DNA from: Paulinella micropora
Lineage: Eukaryota > Cercozoa > Imbricatea > Euglyphida
DNA: 29,026 bases
NCBI GenBank assembly: GCA_009731375.1
Contig: BJOX01000022.1
Location: 1,332,498-1,361,523, forward strand
Reading direction: 5' to 3'
Shown: piece by piece, positions 1-9,341 of the stretch
Numbering within the stretch: the stretch's first letter is position 1
Layout: every line of letters begins with the position of its first letter
Notes under the pieces: generated by a model
Databases searched by the model: none
Told to the model about the DNA's origin: nothing
What the model saw: only the letters and a program-made list of their open reading frames with translations
Program-made: the position numbers and the translations under genes

Positions 1-457
1 TATTCTCTGAGCCTCTTGAGAGCCCATACTACTGCCAACGCCTCTCTCTGTCGCGTGCAGTAATTTCGCTCCGCCGCACACAGCTTTCTACTAATAAACA
101 TGATCGGGCGCAACTTTTTCTCCTCATCTTCTTGTTGCAGCACCGCACCGATCGCGAACTTAGATGCATCTGTGTCGACTACGAACGGCTTCGTAAAGTC
201 GGGCATCATAAGTACTAATCCGCCGTCCTTGGGATCTTTATAAATGAGATCTTTGAGCGTATTAAACGCCGGCAAGGCCTCCTCATCCCACTTCTCAAAG
301 TCTCCGAAATCAATCATCTCCAACTTAGCTCGAGTTGCACCATTATGAGCGTATTAAACGCCTGCAAAGCCTCCTCATCCTACTTCTCAAAGTCTCCAAA
401 ATCAATCATCTTCTCCAACTTAGCTCGAGTTGCACCCCAATCGGGTATGAACTGGCT
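1..457 (-). pseudogene. pol: Ty3/gypsy pol, RNase H region (broken, runs off window)
   Basis: This continues the minus-strand pol downstream of the reverse transcriptase. Translating the minus strand shows an RNase H-like segment with VVDTDASKFAIGAVLQQ followed by a stretch ending in ALAVVWALKR, typical of the gypsy RNase H that degrades the RNA strand of the hybrid. The frame is broken. A TAG lies right after the RT's final MAQY, where the family normally has Trp (AQYW). A second TAG replaces a Trp in the right copy of an 86/89-bp tandem duplication, and the duplication shifts the frame. The domain leaves the window at base 1. Identification is firm at domain level; function is lost in this copy. 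Confidence 0.75.
255..435. repeat. 86/89-bp tandem duplication inside RNase H
   Basis: Positions 255-340 and 347-435 are near-identical copies, both running from gagcgtattaaacgcc to cgagttgcac. The right copy has a 3-base insertion (atcttctcc versus atctcc) and several substitutions, one of which makes a TAG on the minus strand. The copies have diverged, so this is a real duplication or a junction of two element copies rather than an exact assembly echo. Confidence 0.85.
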
Positions 458-3400
458 CTAGTACTGTGCCATCGCAAGAAAAGAGTGTAACTCCGTGCGA
501 TGACTTGGCAACTGTCTACTCACGATCTCCTCTCTCTTTTCGCGCGATATCGAGACTCTATTATGAGAAATCTCGTAACCCAAATACGTCACACTTGTCT
601 TGGCGAGTTGACATTTCTTTAAGTTGCATTTCAGGCCAAAAGCGCCGATGCGCCTGAAGACGTCTGACAAATGATCGATATGCTCCTCCATTGTGTTAGA
701 GTATACGATGATGTCATCGATGTAGCAAAATGCATATTCTCCCGCCTTCTGTCCTCTCCTTCTCATAAAACCATCCGCCGACTGGTCGTCATATTGACCG
801 CTCAGCATCTTCTGCATCGCCTTCTGAAAGAGTCCCGGGGCCTGTTTAAGTCCCATCGGAAGCACCTTCCACTGGTATATTTCCATACCGACAACGAATG
901 CAGTCAGCCATCTGGATTTCTCGTCCAGTGGTATCTGCCAGAAGCCGTTCTTAAGGTCGATGACCGAATAGAATTTAGCATTCCGCAGCACTCTTCTGCC
1001 CTCTTCTAAGGTCGGCAGAGGATTTCTCTCTTCCTCTAGCACCTTATTCACACGGGCATAATTGATCGTCAAACGCCATTCTCCTCCTGGCTTAGGGACG
1101 ATTTTCGGTTGAGAGACAATTGGAGATGTAGATCTCTCAATAAAGTCCTCATTGAGCAACTGCCTTACATTCTCCTCCGCTATCTTCGCCTCATGTATGC
1201 TCAAATTTGCCCTCCGTGGTGCCGGAGATGGCTCCGCACCCGGTATCTTGTAAATGACTGCAGTGAAGTCCTCAGACTTTACACCACCTGCCCGAGGAGG
1301 GTCGAAAATTTCTCTATACACCTCCATCTTAGCTTTGAGAAGCTCTTTTTCTCTCTCCGTGCCCACTCCTTCTAGGATTTTCCGCGCCACCGCTTGGAAA
1401 TCTTCCTCCGACATCTTCTTATGCTCCTTGAGGGGCGCTAAGTCCTCCTCCAAACTCATATCCTCCTCCGACAAATCGTCTAGTCCCGTTCTTTCATACG
1501 TGACTGTGTCCGGCTCATCATCATGGCCAATTCCGACAAGCATATCAATAAGGTTCGCGTATTGTATCGGAGCCTTACGGGTGTAAAAACCATCAAAGCA
1601 TGTGAAGGCTTGAGGTATTAATTTCAACTTGTCCTGGGCTCTGAGCTTCTGCTTGTAAGCACTGCTCTGCTCACGAGACCCGAGTCGACAAGCCACCACT
1701 AATTGTTGCTTGCGGGAGGGCACCGGTATAGGATGATCAATAAGCCGGTCCCTTATCTCCTGTGCCCATATCGCCTTCTCATTGTATGGCAGAATGACAG
1801 AGTACGGCTTGTTGCTCTCAAACAGAGTCCGTAAACACCTTTTCACTTCCGTTAATGAGCGCGGCCAGGTGGGCACGTCACCCCAAAAGTTAGTGATAAA
1901 AGTTTTAATGTCATCCGCTGGGGTATCGGGGATACGTCCCTTCCTCCTTGGCACGAACGCCTCTCTCTTCTCATCTGACACCTTCGCGTGGTAACAGTAG
2001 CCATTAGTAATATGGACATCTGCACCGCCACCTTCTGCGAATCTGGCCAACGACGGGCACNNNNNNNNNNTTGCAGTGAAGTCATCCGACTTTACACCAC
2101 CTGCCCGAGGAGGGTCGAACATTTCTCTATACACCTCCATCTTAGCTTTGAGAAGCTCTTTTTCTCTCTCCGTGCCCACTCCTTCTAGGATTTTCCGCGC
2201 CACCGCTTGGAAATCTTCCTCCGACATCTTCTTATGCTCCTTGAGGGGCGCTAAGTCCTCCTCCAAACTCATATCCTCCTCCGACAAATCGTCTAGTCCC
2301 GTTCTTTCATACGTGACTGTGTCCGGCTCATCATCATGGCCAATTCCGACAAGCATATCAATAAGGTTCGCGTATTGTATCGGAGCCTTACGGGTGTAAA
2401 AACCATCAAAGCATGTGAAGGCTTGAGGTATTAATTTCAACTTGTCCTGGGCTCTGAGCTTCTGCTTGTAAGCACTGCTCTGCTCACGAGACCCGAGTCG
2501 ACAAGCCACCACTAATTGTTGCTTGCGGGAGGGCACCGGTATAGGATGATCAATAAGCCGGTCCCTTATCTCCTGTGCCCATATCGCCTTCTCATTGTAT
2601 GGCAGAATGACAGAGTACGGCTTGTTGCTCTCAAACAGAGTCCGTAAACACCTTTTCACTTCCGTTAATGAGCGCGGCCAGGTGGGCACGTCACCCCAAA
2701 AGTTAGTGATAAAAGTTTTAATGTCATCCGCTGGAGTATCGGGGATACGCCCCTTCCTCCTTGGCACGAACGCCTCTCTCTTCTCATCTGACACCTTCGC
2801 GTGGTAACAGTAGCCATTAGTAATATGGACATCTGCACCGCCACCTTCTGCGAATCTGGCCAACGACGGGCACTGTTTCGCAACACATATTATCTCCTCA
2901 TTACGCGCTACGACTAAGTCATCAATAGACTTTTTGTCCCATGCGGGAATCGTAACCGTATACGCCTGCATCTCCGTCTCCCAATTGTCGGTCCAGGACA
3001 GTTCGTCCGGCACTGTGACATAGGGGTGCACATAGGCTTCAGTTACCTCATGTACGAAGGCCAACTTTTTTATCTCCGTTGCTAGACTCAGCTCAAAAGC
3101 CTCGTAGGAGTCAGTAGCGGTCATCGGATTAATATCCTCCTCCTCTCCTCTCTTCACTCCATAAATTACCCGCCGTGCGGCGCAATCGATCACAGCCCCC
3201 ATCGTAGCCAATTGGTCATACGACAGCAGGATTGAACCGTGGTAATCGGGGACAACATAGAGGTCCGCACGATATACTCGACCGGATGTCAATTTAAAAA
3301 TTAATGTGACGATGCCCGTAATTTCTGTACGGCTGCCTACCCCTTTTAGGGTCCCCTTTGTTTTTCTAGTGTTTTTGTCCACCCATGCCCGGTGACCGTT

Positions 3401-3943
3401 TAAAAACTTCCGGCCGACAATATTAATATTCGCCATCGTATCATTACCAACTTTCAATGTGGTTTGTGAAGTTTCACAAAAGAGGTCAGTGTAGCATAGC
3501 GCGTCCGGTCTGTGTAAACTAGCCGCTAGCACATGAATTTTTTGTTCTAAGGTTTTGAGTCTAAGCTCAAGTTCCTTGTCCTGTTTTCGTTCCTCCTCCT
3601 TCCTCTCTAGCTTAGCCTCTCGAGTATCCGGGTCTTCCGGTATCTCGGGTGTCTGTGAGACAGAGTCTGGTACACTGAGTGTACATGTGTCTACAGTAGA
3701 GACTATTGAGTCCGTCGGCGGCGAAACGACCCGCTGTTTCTTTGCAGGCGAAGGCCCAGCATTCGGTTTCGGTTTCCTCTCCTCCATCGCCTTCTTCGCC
3801 TTCCTATTTGCATCATTTATCATATTAGCTCTCGAAGGATGGACTAGCAAATGCTTACCTTGAGGCTTTTGAGGCTGTGTGCCTTCAACTTCACGTCTAG
3901 GAGGTACGGGACTGATCGTATTCTGTTCAACAACAGCAGGCAT
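458..3943 (-). pseudogene. pol: Ty3/gypsy pol polyprotein (retropepsin-like region, reverse transcriptase)
   Basis: This is a minus-strand frame of about 1161 codons including a spurious internal duplication at the N gap. The first ~130 residues are Pro/Lys/Glu-rich linker. A retropepsin-like region follows, with WVD, a flap-like GVGSRTEITG and ILLSYDQLATMGAVID, but no D-S/T-G triad where AWVDKN stands, so the protease may be inactive or deleted there. The C-terminal quarter is an unmistakable gypsy RT: LTINYARVNK, YSVIDLKNGFWQIPL (motif A), LPMGLKQAPGLFQKAM (motif B), the catalytic YIDDIIVYS, and LGYEISHNRV. Pol is in the same frame as gag and separated from it only by one UGA. The nominal ATG at 3943 need not be used if gag-pol is made by readthrough. 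The ORF ends at a TAG just before RNase H. Confidence 0.9.
1258..2873. other. Assembly gap (10 N at 2061-2070) with false 803-bp duplication
   Basis: Bases 1258-2060 and 2071-2873 are the same 803-bp piece of pol (constant offset 813), differing at only a few positions such as gtcgaaaat/gtcgaacat and gggtatcgg/gagtatcgg. The copies abut a run of exactly 10 N. This is what unmerged overlapping contig ends or two haplotype/copy variants look like. The repeated protein segment inside pol should not be taken as a real domain duplication. Confidence 0.9.
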
Positions 3944-4003
3944 AACCGTGACTGTCGGATTAAAAAGAACAGTTTTTGTCCCCTTCTCCCTCTTCTCCTC
4001 CCG

Positions 4004-4006
4004 TCA
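4004..4006 (-). promoter_or_regulatory. In-frame UGA between gag and pol (candidate readthrough site)
   Basis: On the minus strand the gag frame ends GAA TGA CGG GAG GAG and then stays open through the intervening 60 bases into the pol ATG and the whole pol frame. Gag (end 5566) and pol (end 3943) are in the same phase. UGA followed by C is the leakiest stop tetranucleotide known. Suppression of one stop is how gammaretroviruses express Gag-Pol. A simple nonsense mutation in a single-ORF element is the alternative. Confidence 0.55.
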
Positions 4007-5566
4007 TTCTAAGACTTCAATACGCTCACCTGGGTCGGTGCCAGCGTCTTGTTGGTCCCCACTCGCAGCGGCATATGCCTGCTGGGGATAGTTGGAGCTG
4101 GAACTGGAGCTAGAGCTATTCCAGTATCCGCTTCCTCTGGGAGGGCGCGTTGGGGTCCTCGTTGGGGTCCAGCCTCCACTTGGACGATAGCCCGTGTGGC
4201 CTCGACCTCCCCTTCCTCCTCCTCTTTGCGTCCCTCGGGACCCTCGAGACGATCCTCTCATTCCTCCTCCTCTTGTCGGCGCCATTGGTCGGCCCTGTTG
4301 TTGTTCTTTCGCCTCCTTCTTCTGCATCTTCTCAAGGAAGGAAATGATGGCCCCGCGGAACTCCGCATCGTCGACCATATTTGCACTCCACTTCCTCTCC
4401 TCCAACTCCTTCTTGTACATGAAGTATGTGCCCCTTCTGCTGCCTTTGAGCTCTCGCAAGAAGGTATTTCGTATCCTCGCATCATCAGAGTCATGGCTGT
4501 ATGGGCAGTTGCCTAAGCCAAGCTCTTGCTCCTTCTTGCACGTCATGTATGAGAAATAGCGGTAACAAGGTACCTTCTCATCTCTCCCTCTCTTCAGACC
4601 TGCCACCCGAGTTGCATGTGCTGCTTGGGCACCTACAACCCCCTGTGTCGTGGTACTGGAGAGTGACTCAGTGGCAGTGTCCAATTCGGAACACGCGTCG
4701 AGCACCTCCTTGAACAGGTCGTCCGGCTGAGTAGCCGCAACAGTCTTCTCGTATATATTGGTTTCCAAAAAGTCCCCCTTCTTCACCGCCTTGAAGGACG
4801 GACATGATTGTATGAGCCGTGCGAGCTTGCTCGGGTGTCTGGCACACAAAGCGCTCAAGAAGTACAGAATGATGGACTTCCGGCTATAAAAGAGCCCGTA
4901 CTTGGCGCTGACCTCCGTGAGGATCGCCGCCAACCTCGTGCTATCGCCCAACCCTGTGTTTACCTCTTGAAAAATTTCGAACCCAATCAAAGTACCAGTG
5001 CACAGGTGCTGATACCCATGAGTTTTAAAATATTGCAAGAGGACGGCAACTGGCACCGTGCATTGCAGGTCTGTGGTCTTTCTAGCCGACACCACTCCCG
5101 CTCGCAACGTTTTGTATGCCGCTACATCAAACCCTTGTGTAAGGATTGATGGGTCCAACAAGGTGGACAACGCCTCATACTCTTGTGTTTCGTCCGTTGG
5201 ATGCTGCTTCATACAAGCATCTATCCTTCGGAGCTTGTCACGAAGGCCAGCATCCGTATCCTTCTGACTCGCTGTCTCTGCATACAGCGTAAGAGCAGTT
5301 GGATCGGATTTGGTATACTTTTGGAAGGCCTGCATGATAGCCTGTCTGTCCTTCTTGTCGTTATTGTTGACAATGACAGTGGTAGGCGCTGAGCCAGTCG
5401 TAGAGGCGGGAGGGGCTGCATGGGTTGGCGAGGCGAAACTAGGGGGGGACAGAAAAGTTCCAGAGGAAAGTGCCTGCCTTGTTGCCGTCGCCCTAGCCAA
5501 TGCAATTTGTGCCTCCAACTCCTTCCTTTCTTTTTCTGTTGCTATATCCCTGATGTGCACAGACAC
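4004..5566 (-). CDS. gag: Ty3/gypsy Gag-like protein with CCCH finger and RGG tail (5' end truncated)
   Basis: About 520 residues. Residues 1-60 are low-complexity Ala/Pro/Thr. Residues 75-300 are a helical region of the size of a Gag capsid domain. A zinc finger C334-x8-C343-x10-C354-x3-H358 (CCCH type, not the usual CCHC knuckle) follows, and residues ~430-500 are rich in RGG/RG and then Ser, an RNA-binding tail. The protein would coat element RNA and form virus-like particles. The first codon of the frame is GTG directly after a TAG, so the true N terminus is missing or mutated; the next in-frame ATG is at residue 79. Placement directly upstream of pol in the same frame supports the Gag call more than sequence recognition does. 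Confidence 0.7.
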   Translation of the reverse strand: MSVHIRDIATEKERKELEAQIALARATATRQALSSGTFLSPPSFASPTHAAPPASTTGSAPTTVIVNNNDKKDRQAIMQAFQKYTKSDPTALTLYAETASQKDTDAGLRDKLRRIDACMKQHPTDETQEYEALSTLLDPSILTQGFDVAAYKTLRAGVVSARKTTDLQCTVPVAVLLQYFKTHGYQHLCTGTLIGFEIFQEVNTGLGDSTRLAAILTEVSAKYGLFYSRKSIILYFLSALCARHPSKLARLIQSCPSFKAVKKGDFLETNIYEKTVAATQPDDLFKEVLDACSELDTATESLSSTTTQGVVGAQAAHATRVAGLKRGRDEKVPCYRYFSYMTCKKEQELGLGNCPYSHDSDDARIRNTFLRELKGSRRGTYFMYKKELEERKWSANMVDDAEFRGAIISFLEKMQKKEAKEQQQGRPMAPTRGGGMRGSSRGSRGTQRGGGRGGRGHTGYRPSGGWTPTRTPTRPPRGSGYWNSSSSSSSSNYPQQAYAAASGDQQDAGTDPGERIEVLE

Positions 5567-5816
5567 CTAGGCGTTACCGCTAAAAAGCCCCCGTGTGGCT
5601 TTTTTTACATGGACAACTTTTCAAAGTAGTCCAGAGAAATTCAGAGATTTTAATGAAATTGTTGTTTTGAACTTAGAGAATAGTTAGACGAAATAATGAA
5701 TAGCGGCTCTTAGTGTGGTTTCTCTAGAGAAACTGCACTGAACATCCGTCCTGAAGTGCGACCCTATACTACCAATAACCACAAAACGCAATTGTCAAAT
5801 GGTAAATATATGTGGA
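5567..5816. other. Non-coding stretch upstream of gag with a perfect 8-bp hairpin
   Basis: No ORF of note is present. AAAAAGCC (5582-5589) and GGCTTTTT (5597-5604) form a perfect stem with a 7-base loop, followed by a T run on the plus strand. It resembles an intrinsic terminator but sits in eukaryotic-type DNA next to the truncated gag 5' end, so its role is unknown. No recognisable LTR or primer-binding site was seen here. Confidence 0.45.
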
Positions 5817-5818
5817 TA

Positions 5819-5877
<59 letters not shown>

Positions 5878-5889
5878 TTATCTATCCAT

Positions 5890-5923
<34 letters not shown>

Positions 5924-5995
5924 CTATCTATCTCTATCTATCTATCTATATCTATCCATCTATCCTATCTACTTACCTACCTACCTACCTACCTC

Positions 5996-6055
<60 letters not shown>

Positions 6056-6068
6056 GGATGGATGGATG

Positions 6069-6113
<45 letters not shown>

Positions 6114-6222
6114 GTAGATATAGATAGATAGATAGATAGATAGATGGATGGATAGATAGATAGATAGATAGATAGATGGATAGATAGATAGATAGATGGA
6201 TGGATGGATGGATGGATGGATG

Positions 6223-6259
<37 letters not shown>

Positions 6260-6282
6260 TAGGTAGGTAGGTAGGTAGGTAG

Positions 6283-6318
<36 letters not shown>

Positions 6319-6350
6319 TATACATCCATCCATCCATCCATCCATCCATC

Positions 6351-6401
<51 letters not shown>

Positions 6402-6424
6402 ATATCTATCTATCTATCTGTCTA
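5817..6424. repeat. Tetranucleotide microsatellite (TCTA/GATA family) with two strand switches
   Basis: This is an almost pure array. It has TATC units with CTAC and CATC variants to about 6055, then GATG/GATA units to about 6320, then CATC/TATC units to 6424. Because the middle block is complementary to both outer blocks, single strands could fold into long hairpins. All apparent YLSI-repeat ORFs here are translation of the microsatellite. Confidence 0.97.
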
Positions 6425-6513
6425 GATAACTTAAGGAGCTGCTTGGAGGCTGCAAGTATGTATATGTATTTTTTGTATATATGTACATAGGTAGGAAGGT
6501 AGGCAGCAGGTAG

Positions 6514-6800
6514 CCTGCTCAGTTAGCCAAGGAAGGTTACAGTGTGGTCCTCCACAAGAAGGGAGAGGGCTACATTACCAAGGCCCGGATACCGGACATT
6601 TCCCCAGAACTTAAGGCCGGGGTTCTGTACCTCGACGCGGTGGACAAGGTGTGGCGTTTCTGACGTCCACCAACCGAGAGCTGGCTGCAGACAAGGTTGA
6701 GGCTAGGGTCACGGAGTTGACTAGCGAACAACTTCATCAGAAGTTCGGAGGACCCGGAAGCAGCATGCAGCGCCTCATCAGAACTAAACCCACGAGAGGC
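6514..6800 (+). pseudogene. Remnant of an unidentified coding sequence left of the PLV
   Basis: A 50-codon open stretch (6514-6663) contains GYSVVLHKKGEGYITKAR and ends VDKVWRF-stop. Coding-like sequence continues in the preceding frame from 6663 (ELAADKVEARVTELTSEQ) and runs to the PLV boundary. Base composition is richer in GC than the viral DNA that follows. Product not recognised; it may be a host exon or retroelement piece cut by the viral junction. Confidence 0.4.
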
Positions 6801-6801
6801 A

Positions 6802-8264
6802 ATGTTTGGAGGTAGAGTGAATGCTCTGAAATTATATTGGAAATCACGACATGATAATGAGTATGCGAAATATATCGACATATGCTCACTTTATCCGACC
6901 GTGATGTATTACGACCTTTATCCAAGCGGACACCATATCATAATACGACCAAGCAACGAGGAGGAAAGAAATGAGATGAAACATAAAATTATAAACAGAG
7001 AATATTTTGGAGTGGCTAAGGTTAAGATGCTACCGCCGAGAGGCTTACTACACCCAGTCTTACCGAAGGCGGATAGAGGTAAGATGATGTATTACTTATG
7101 CGATAAGTGTGGAATGACTGAGCAACACGGCGAATGTAAGCACACAGATAAAGAACGAGCAATAACAGGCACATGGGCAACTCCAGAAATTTACAAGGCC
7201 TTAGACAAAGGGTATAAGTTAATAAAAATATATGAAGTATGGCACTGGAAAGAACAAAGCAGTAGTTTATTCAAAGAATATATAAAGACATTTTTGAAAG
7301 TAAAACAAGAGTCCAGCGGATATCCCGCGGGATGTAATACGGAAGCAGTAAAGCAAAATTACATATTTAGCATGGAAATCAAAATGGGTGTTAAGATGGA
7401 TGAAAGCAAAATATTCAAAAACGAAGGACGGAGAGCAGTGGCTAAGTTGTGCTTGAACTCTTTATGGGGCAAGTTTGGACAGAAACAAAATAAAACACAG
7501 AACAAAATGATAAAGGATAAAGACACCTTATACAAACTATTGAACGATAAATCAGTGGATAATATAAATATTAACATAATCAACGACCAAATTGTAGAGG
7601 CCAGTTATGACTTAAAACAGGACGCGGTGAGCGACCAGATTAAAACAAATATTGTAGTTGCTTTATTTACTACATGCCACGCGAGAATGAGACTTTACTT
7701 TACAATATGATGGACATATTAGGTAATAGGATATTGTATCATGACACAGACAGGGTAATATATACAACTAACAAAGAAATTAATCAGGTAGATGTAGAGA
7801 CAGGCGATTTACTGGGATATTGGATCGATAAATTAAAAGGAGCGAAAATAAAAACATTTGTTGGAGGCGGGCCGAAATGTTATGAATACTTCTTAGATAA
7901 TGGTAAAGCCAGTATGAAAGTTAAAGGATTTAGTAGGAACTATGAAACGAAAAAAGCATTGAATTTACCAAATATGTTAAGTGTAATAAGTTGCGGGCTA
8001 GGTATTACGAACACTGAATTATTTGAGAATGGTAAAAATGAATTGGCTGAATTGTTGGAGACTGATGAAGAATTACTGATTGCTAAGCGAATTGAGAAGT
8101 CTGGAAAAGTAGTTATAATAGAAAACAACAAGATAACACGAGACAAACAAAAGAAAAAAATAACAAGCGAATACTTAGAAAAGATATTTAGTTTTACATA
8201 TACGAAAAGACAAGTTATCGGAATTGTAGAGAATGCGATTGAAACTAGACCTTTCGGATATTAA
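6802..8264 (+). pseudogene. Protein-primed family B DNA polymerase, C-terminal half (frameshifted)
   Basis: This is the C-terminal polymerase portion of a PLV/Polinton-type pPolB, which replicates linear viral DNA from a terminal protein. Frame one (6802-7710) starts in the conserved FGGRVNALKLY block, with PREA just upstream in frame. It carries motif A DICSLYP and motif B KLCLNSLWGKFG. Frame two (7674-8264) carries motif C as YHDTDR (usually DTDS), then GPKCYEYF and MKVKGF. The frames are separated by a tandem TTTAC duplication (7694-7698/7699-7703), a 5-base shift. The exonuclease and N-terminal domains are absent: an in-frame TGA lies near 6720 and upstream DNA is unrelated. About 490 codons remain of a family usually near or above 1000. 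The break makes it non-functional unless it is an assembly error. Confidence 0.9.
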
Positions 8265-8274
8265 TGATATTTAA

Positions 8275-8347
8275 GAATTGCGCTTCGTGCTACGCACTCT
8301 CGCTTATTCTCAAACATCGTCGGCCATTAAAGTATAAAACGATGTTT
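8275..8347. repeat. Intergenic hairpin module 1
   Basis: It follows the polymerase stop. Box A (8275-8310, gaattgcgcttcgtgc to gcttattct) is followed by a perfect 9-bp stem AAACATCGT (8312-8320) / ACGATGTTT (8339-8347) with an 18-base loop. The same box and stem recur at three other gene ends in the viral segment, which suggests a viral 3'-end or termination signal. Confidence 0.8.
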
Positions 8348-8510
8348 TGTGATGACGAAGTCAGAACAAAATATCAAATATTAAATAATTAATTTTTTCC
8401 ATAAAATTTTTTACCAATCTATATAGACCAATACCACCCTCACCAGACTATCTGAAAAATTTGGACAACTTTCAATTGAGAAGAATAAGGAATTCTTTTC
8501 AGTAAGAGAT

Positions 8511-8720
8511 GTGCAACAGATGATTGATGAAGAAATTAAGGCAATTGAAAAAAGTAGAGAAGGAAAGCCAACCGATGTTTTTCCGTTTGGCAAATACAAA
8601 GGAAAAAAAATTCAAGATGTTGCTACCATTGATAAGCCATATCTTGAATGGGTTATGAAACAGCCTTGGTTTGATAAATTTACAGACATTAAAAGTGAAG
8701 TAAAAAAATATTTACAATGA
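8511..8720 (+). CDS. Small protein with FGKYKG...PYLEW domain (copy 1)
   Basis: The core FPFGKYKGKKIQDVA...DKPYLEWVMKQPW matches the short domain annotated in Pfam as a putative quorum-sensing-regulated virulence factor (DUF3820-like), often attached to exonucleases in bacteria, phages and large DNA viruses. Its biochemical role is not established. The frame starts with GTG here; the first ATG is at 8520, but the reading frame is open and coding-like back to 8427 (LSEKFGQLSIEKNK), so the real start may lie upstream behind another frameshift. A paralogue follows at 9016. The family call rests on motif recognition from memory. Confidence 0.65.
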   Translation: MQQMIDEEIKAIEKSREGKPTDVFPFGKYKGKKIQDVATIDKPYLEWVMKQPWFDKFTDIKSEVKKYLQ

Positions 8721-8730
8721 TATTTTATTC

Positions 8731-8838
8731 ACCCGCTACGCGGTTTCATAAAACATCGTTTTTCTTTTAATTATTTTTTCTTAAATTTTTTCCGATGTTT
8801 TAGAATAAGCGAGAGTGCGTAGCACGAAGCGCAATTCT
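8731..8838. repeat. Intergenic hairpin module 2
   Basis: Box B ACCCGCTACGCGG (8731-8743) forms its own small CCGC/GCGG hairpin. It is followed by a 10-bp stem TAAAACATCG (8749-8758) / CGATGTTTTA (8793-8802) and box A in reverse orientation (8802-8838). It lies just after the stop codon at 8720. Confidence 0.8.
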
Positions 8839-8841
8839 AAA

Positions 8842-9019
8842 ATGTCAATGACTGACCAAACAGGACTACTTGAATAAAATTGAAAAATGGAACATTGACA
8901 GCGAAATTAAAAAGCCCACGATTAAATGGACTAAACCTGTTTCTTTCTATGAGCAATACAAGCCGAGGGACGACAACGTGAAAGTAGTTATTCCATTGGA
9001 GGCTACATTAGAAAAATGA
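8842..9019 (+). pseudogene. Small viral ORF, probably frameshifted near its start
   Basis: An open frame from 8852 to a TGA at 9017-9019 encodes about 55 residues, including WNIDSEIKKPTIKWTKPVSF and VKVVIPLEA, but has no ATG. An ATG lies 10 bases upstream (8842) in another frame, right after hairpin module 2, so a one-base indel would explain it. The stop overlaps the ATG of the next gene (ATGA), as in compact viral operons. Product not recognised. Confidence 0.45.
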
Positions 9020-9324
9020 TGGAGGAACAAAGCACTCCTTGGAAGGAAACAGATCTTGTTGTGAGTGAGACAGGTATCGCTGAAATAAAGGCGAATGTTG
9101 GTGAAGAGATAGCGAATGCTACAGACGAAGGATGTATAGCGAATGCTACAGACGAAGGATGTATAGCAAAAAAAGATGTCATTCTTCAATATGGAAAATA
9201 TGCACACAAAAACATTGAAGATGTAGCCAAGATTGATAAACCATACCTTGAATGGTTAGTTCACCAGCCATGGTGCCAAAATGTGGATGACATAAAAAAA
9301 TTCTTTGATATAACATTGTCTTAA
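9016..9324 (+). CDS. Small protein with GKY...PYLEW domain (copy 2)
   Basis: 102 residues. The C-terminal half, LQYGKYAHKNIEDVAKIDKP then YLEWLVHQPW, is clearly paralogous to the 8511 gene (same GKY, ED/QDVA and DKPYLEW positions). The N-terminal half is acidic and contains a 9-residue repeat unit present twice (ANATDEGCI), encoded by an exact 27-bp tandem duplication (9111-9137, 9138-9164). ATG overlaps the preceding stop. Role unknown. Confidence 0.7.
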   Translation: MMEEQSTPWKETDLVVSETGIAEIKANVGEEIANATDEGCIANATDEGCIAKKDVILQYGKYAHKNIEDVAKIDKPYLEWLVHQPWCQNVDDIKKFFDITLS

Positions 9325-9341
9325 ATTAATTTTTTTTTGCT

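Noticed and set aside
1254-2807. Plus-strand ORFs (Ser/Leu-rich) opposite pol
   Set aside because: They are antisense shadows of the pol frame; the copies repeat only because of the duplicated gap flanks.
458-3943. A true internal domain duplication within pol
   Set aside because: The repeated segment begins and ends exactly at the N gap with a constant offset.
4004-4006. Genetic-code change reading UGA as sense
   Set aside because: Viral genes in the window, such as the coiled-coil gene at 14199 and the small ORF ending at 9019, use TGA as a normal stop overlapping the next ATG, and no other in-frame TGA interrupts the retroelement ORFs.
4049-5629. Plus-strand ORFs opposite gag
   Set aside because: They are shadows of the gag frame with low-complexity composition.
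5756-6349. Six ORFs of YLSI repeats
   Set aside because: They are translations of the tetranucleotide microsatellite in all frames.
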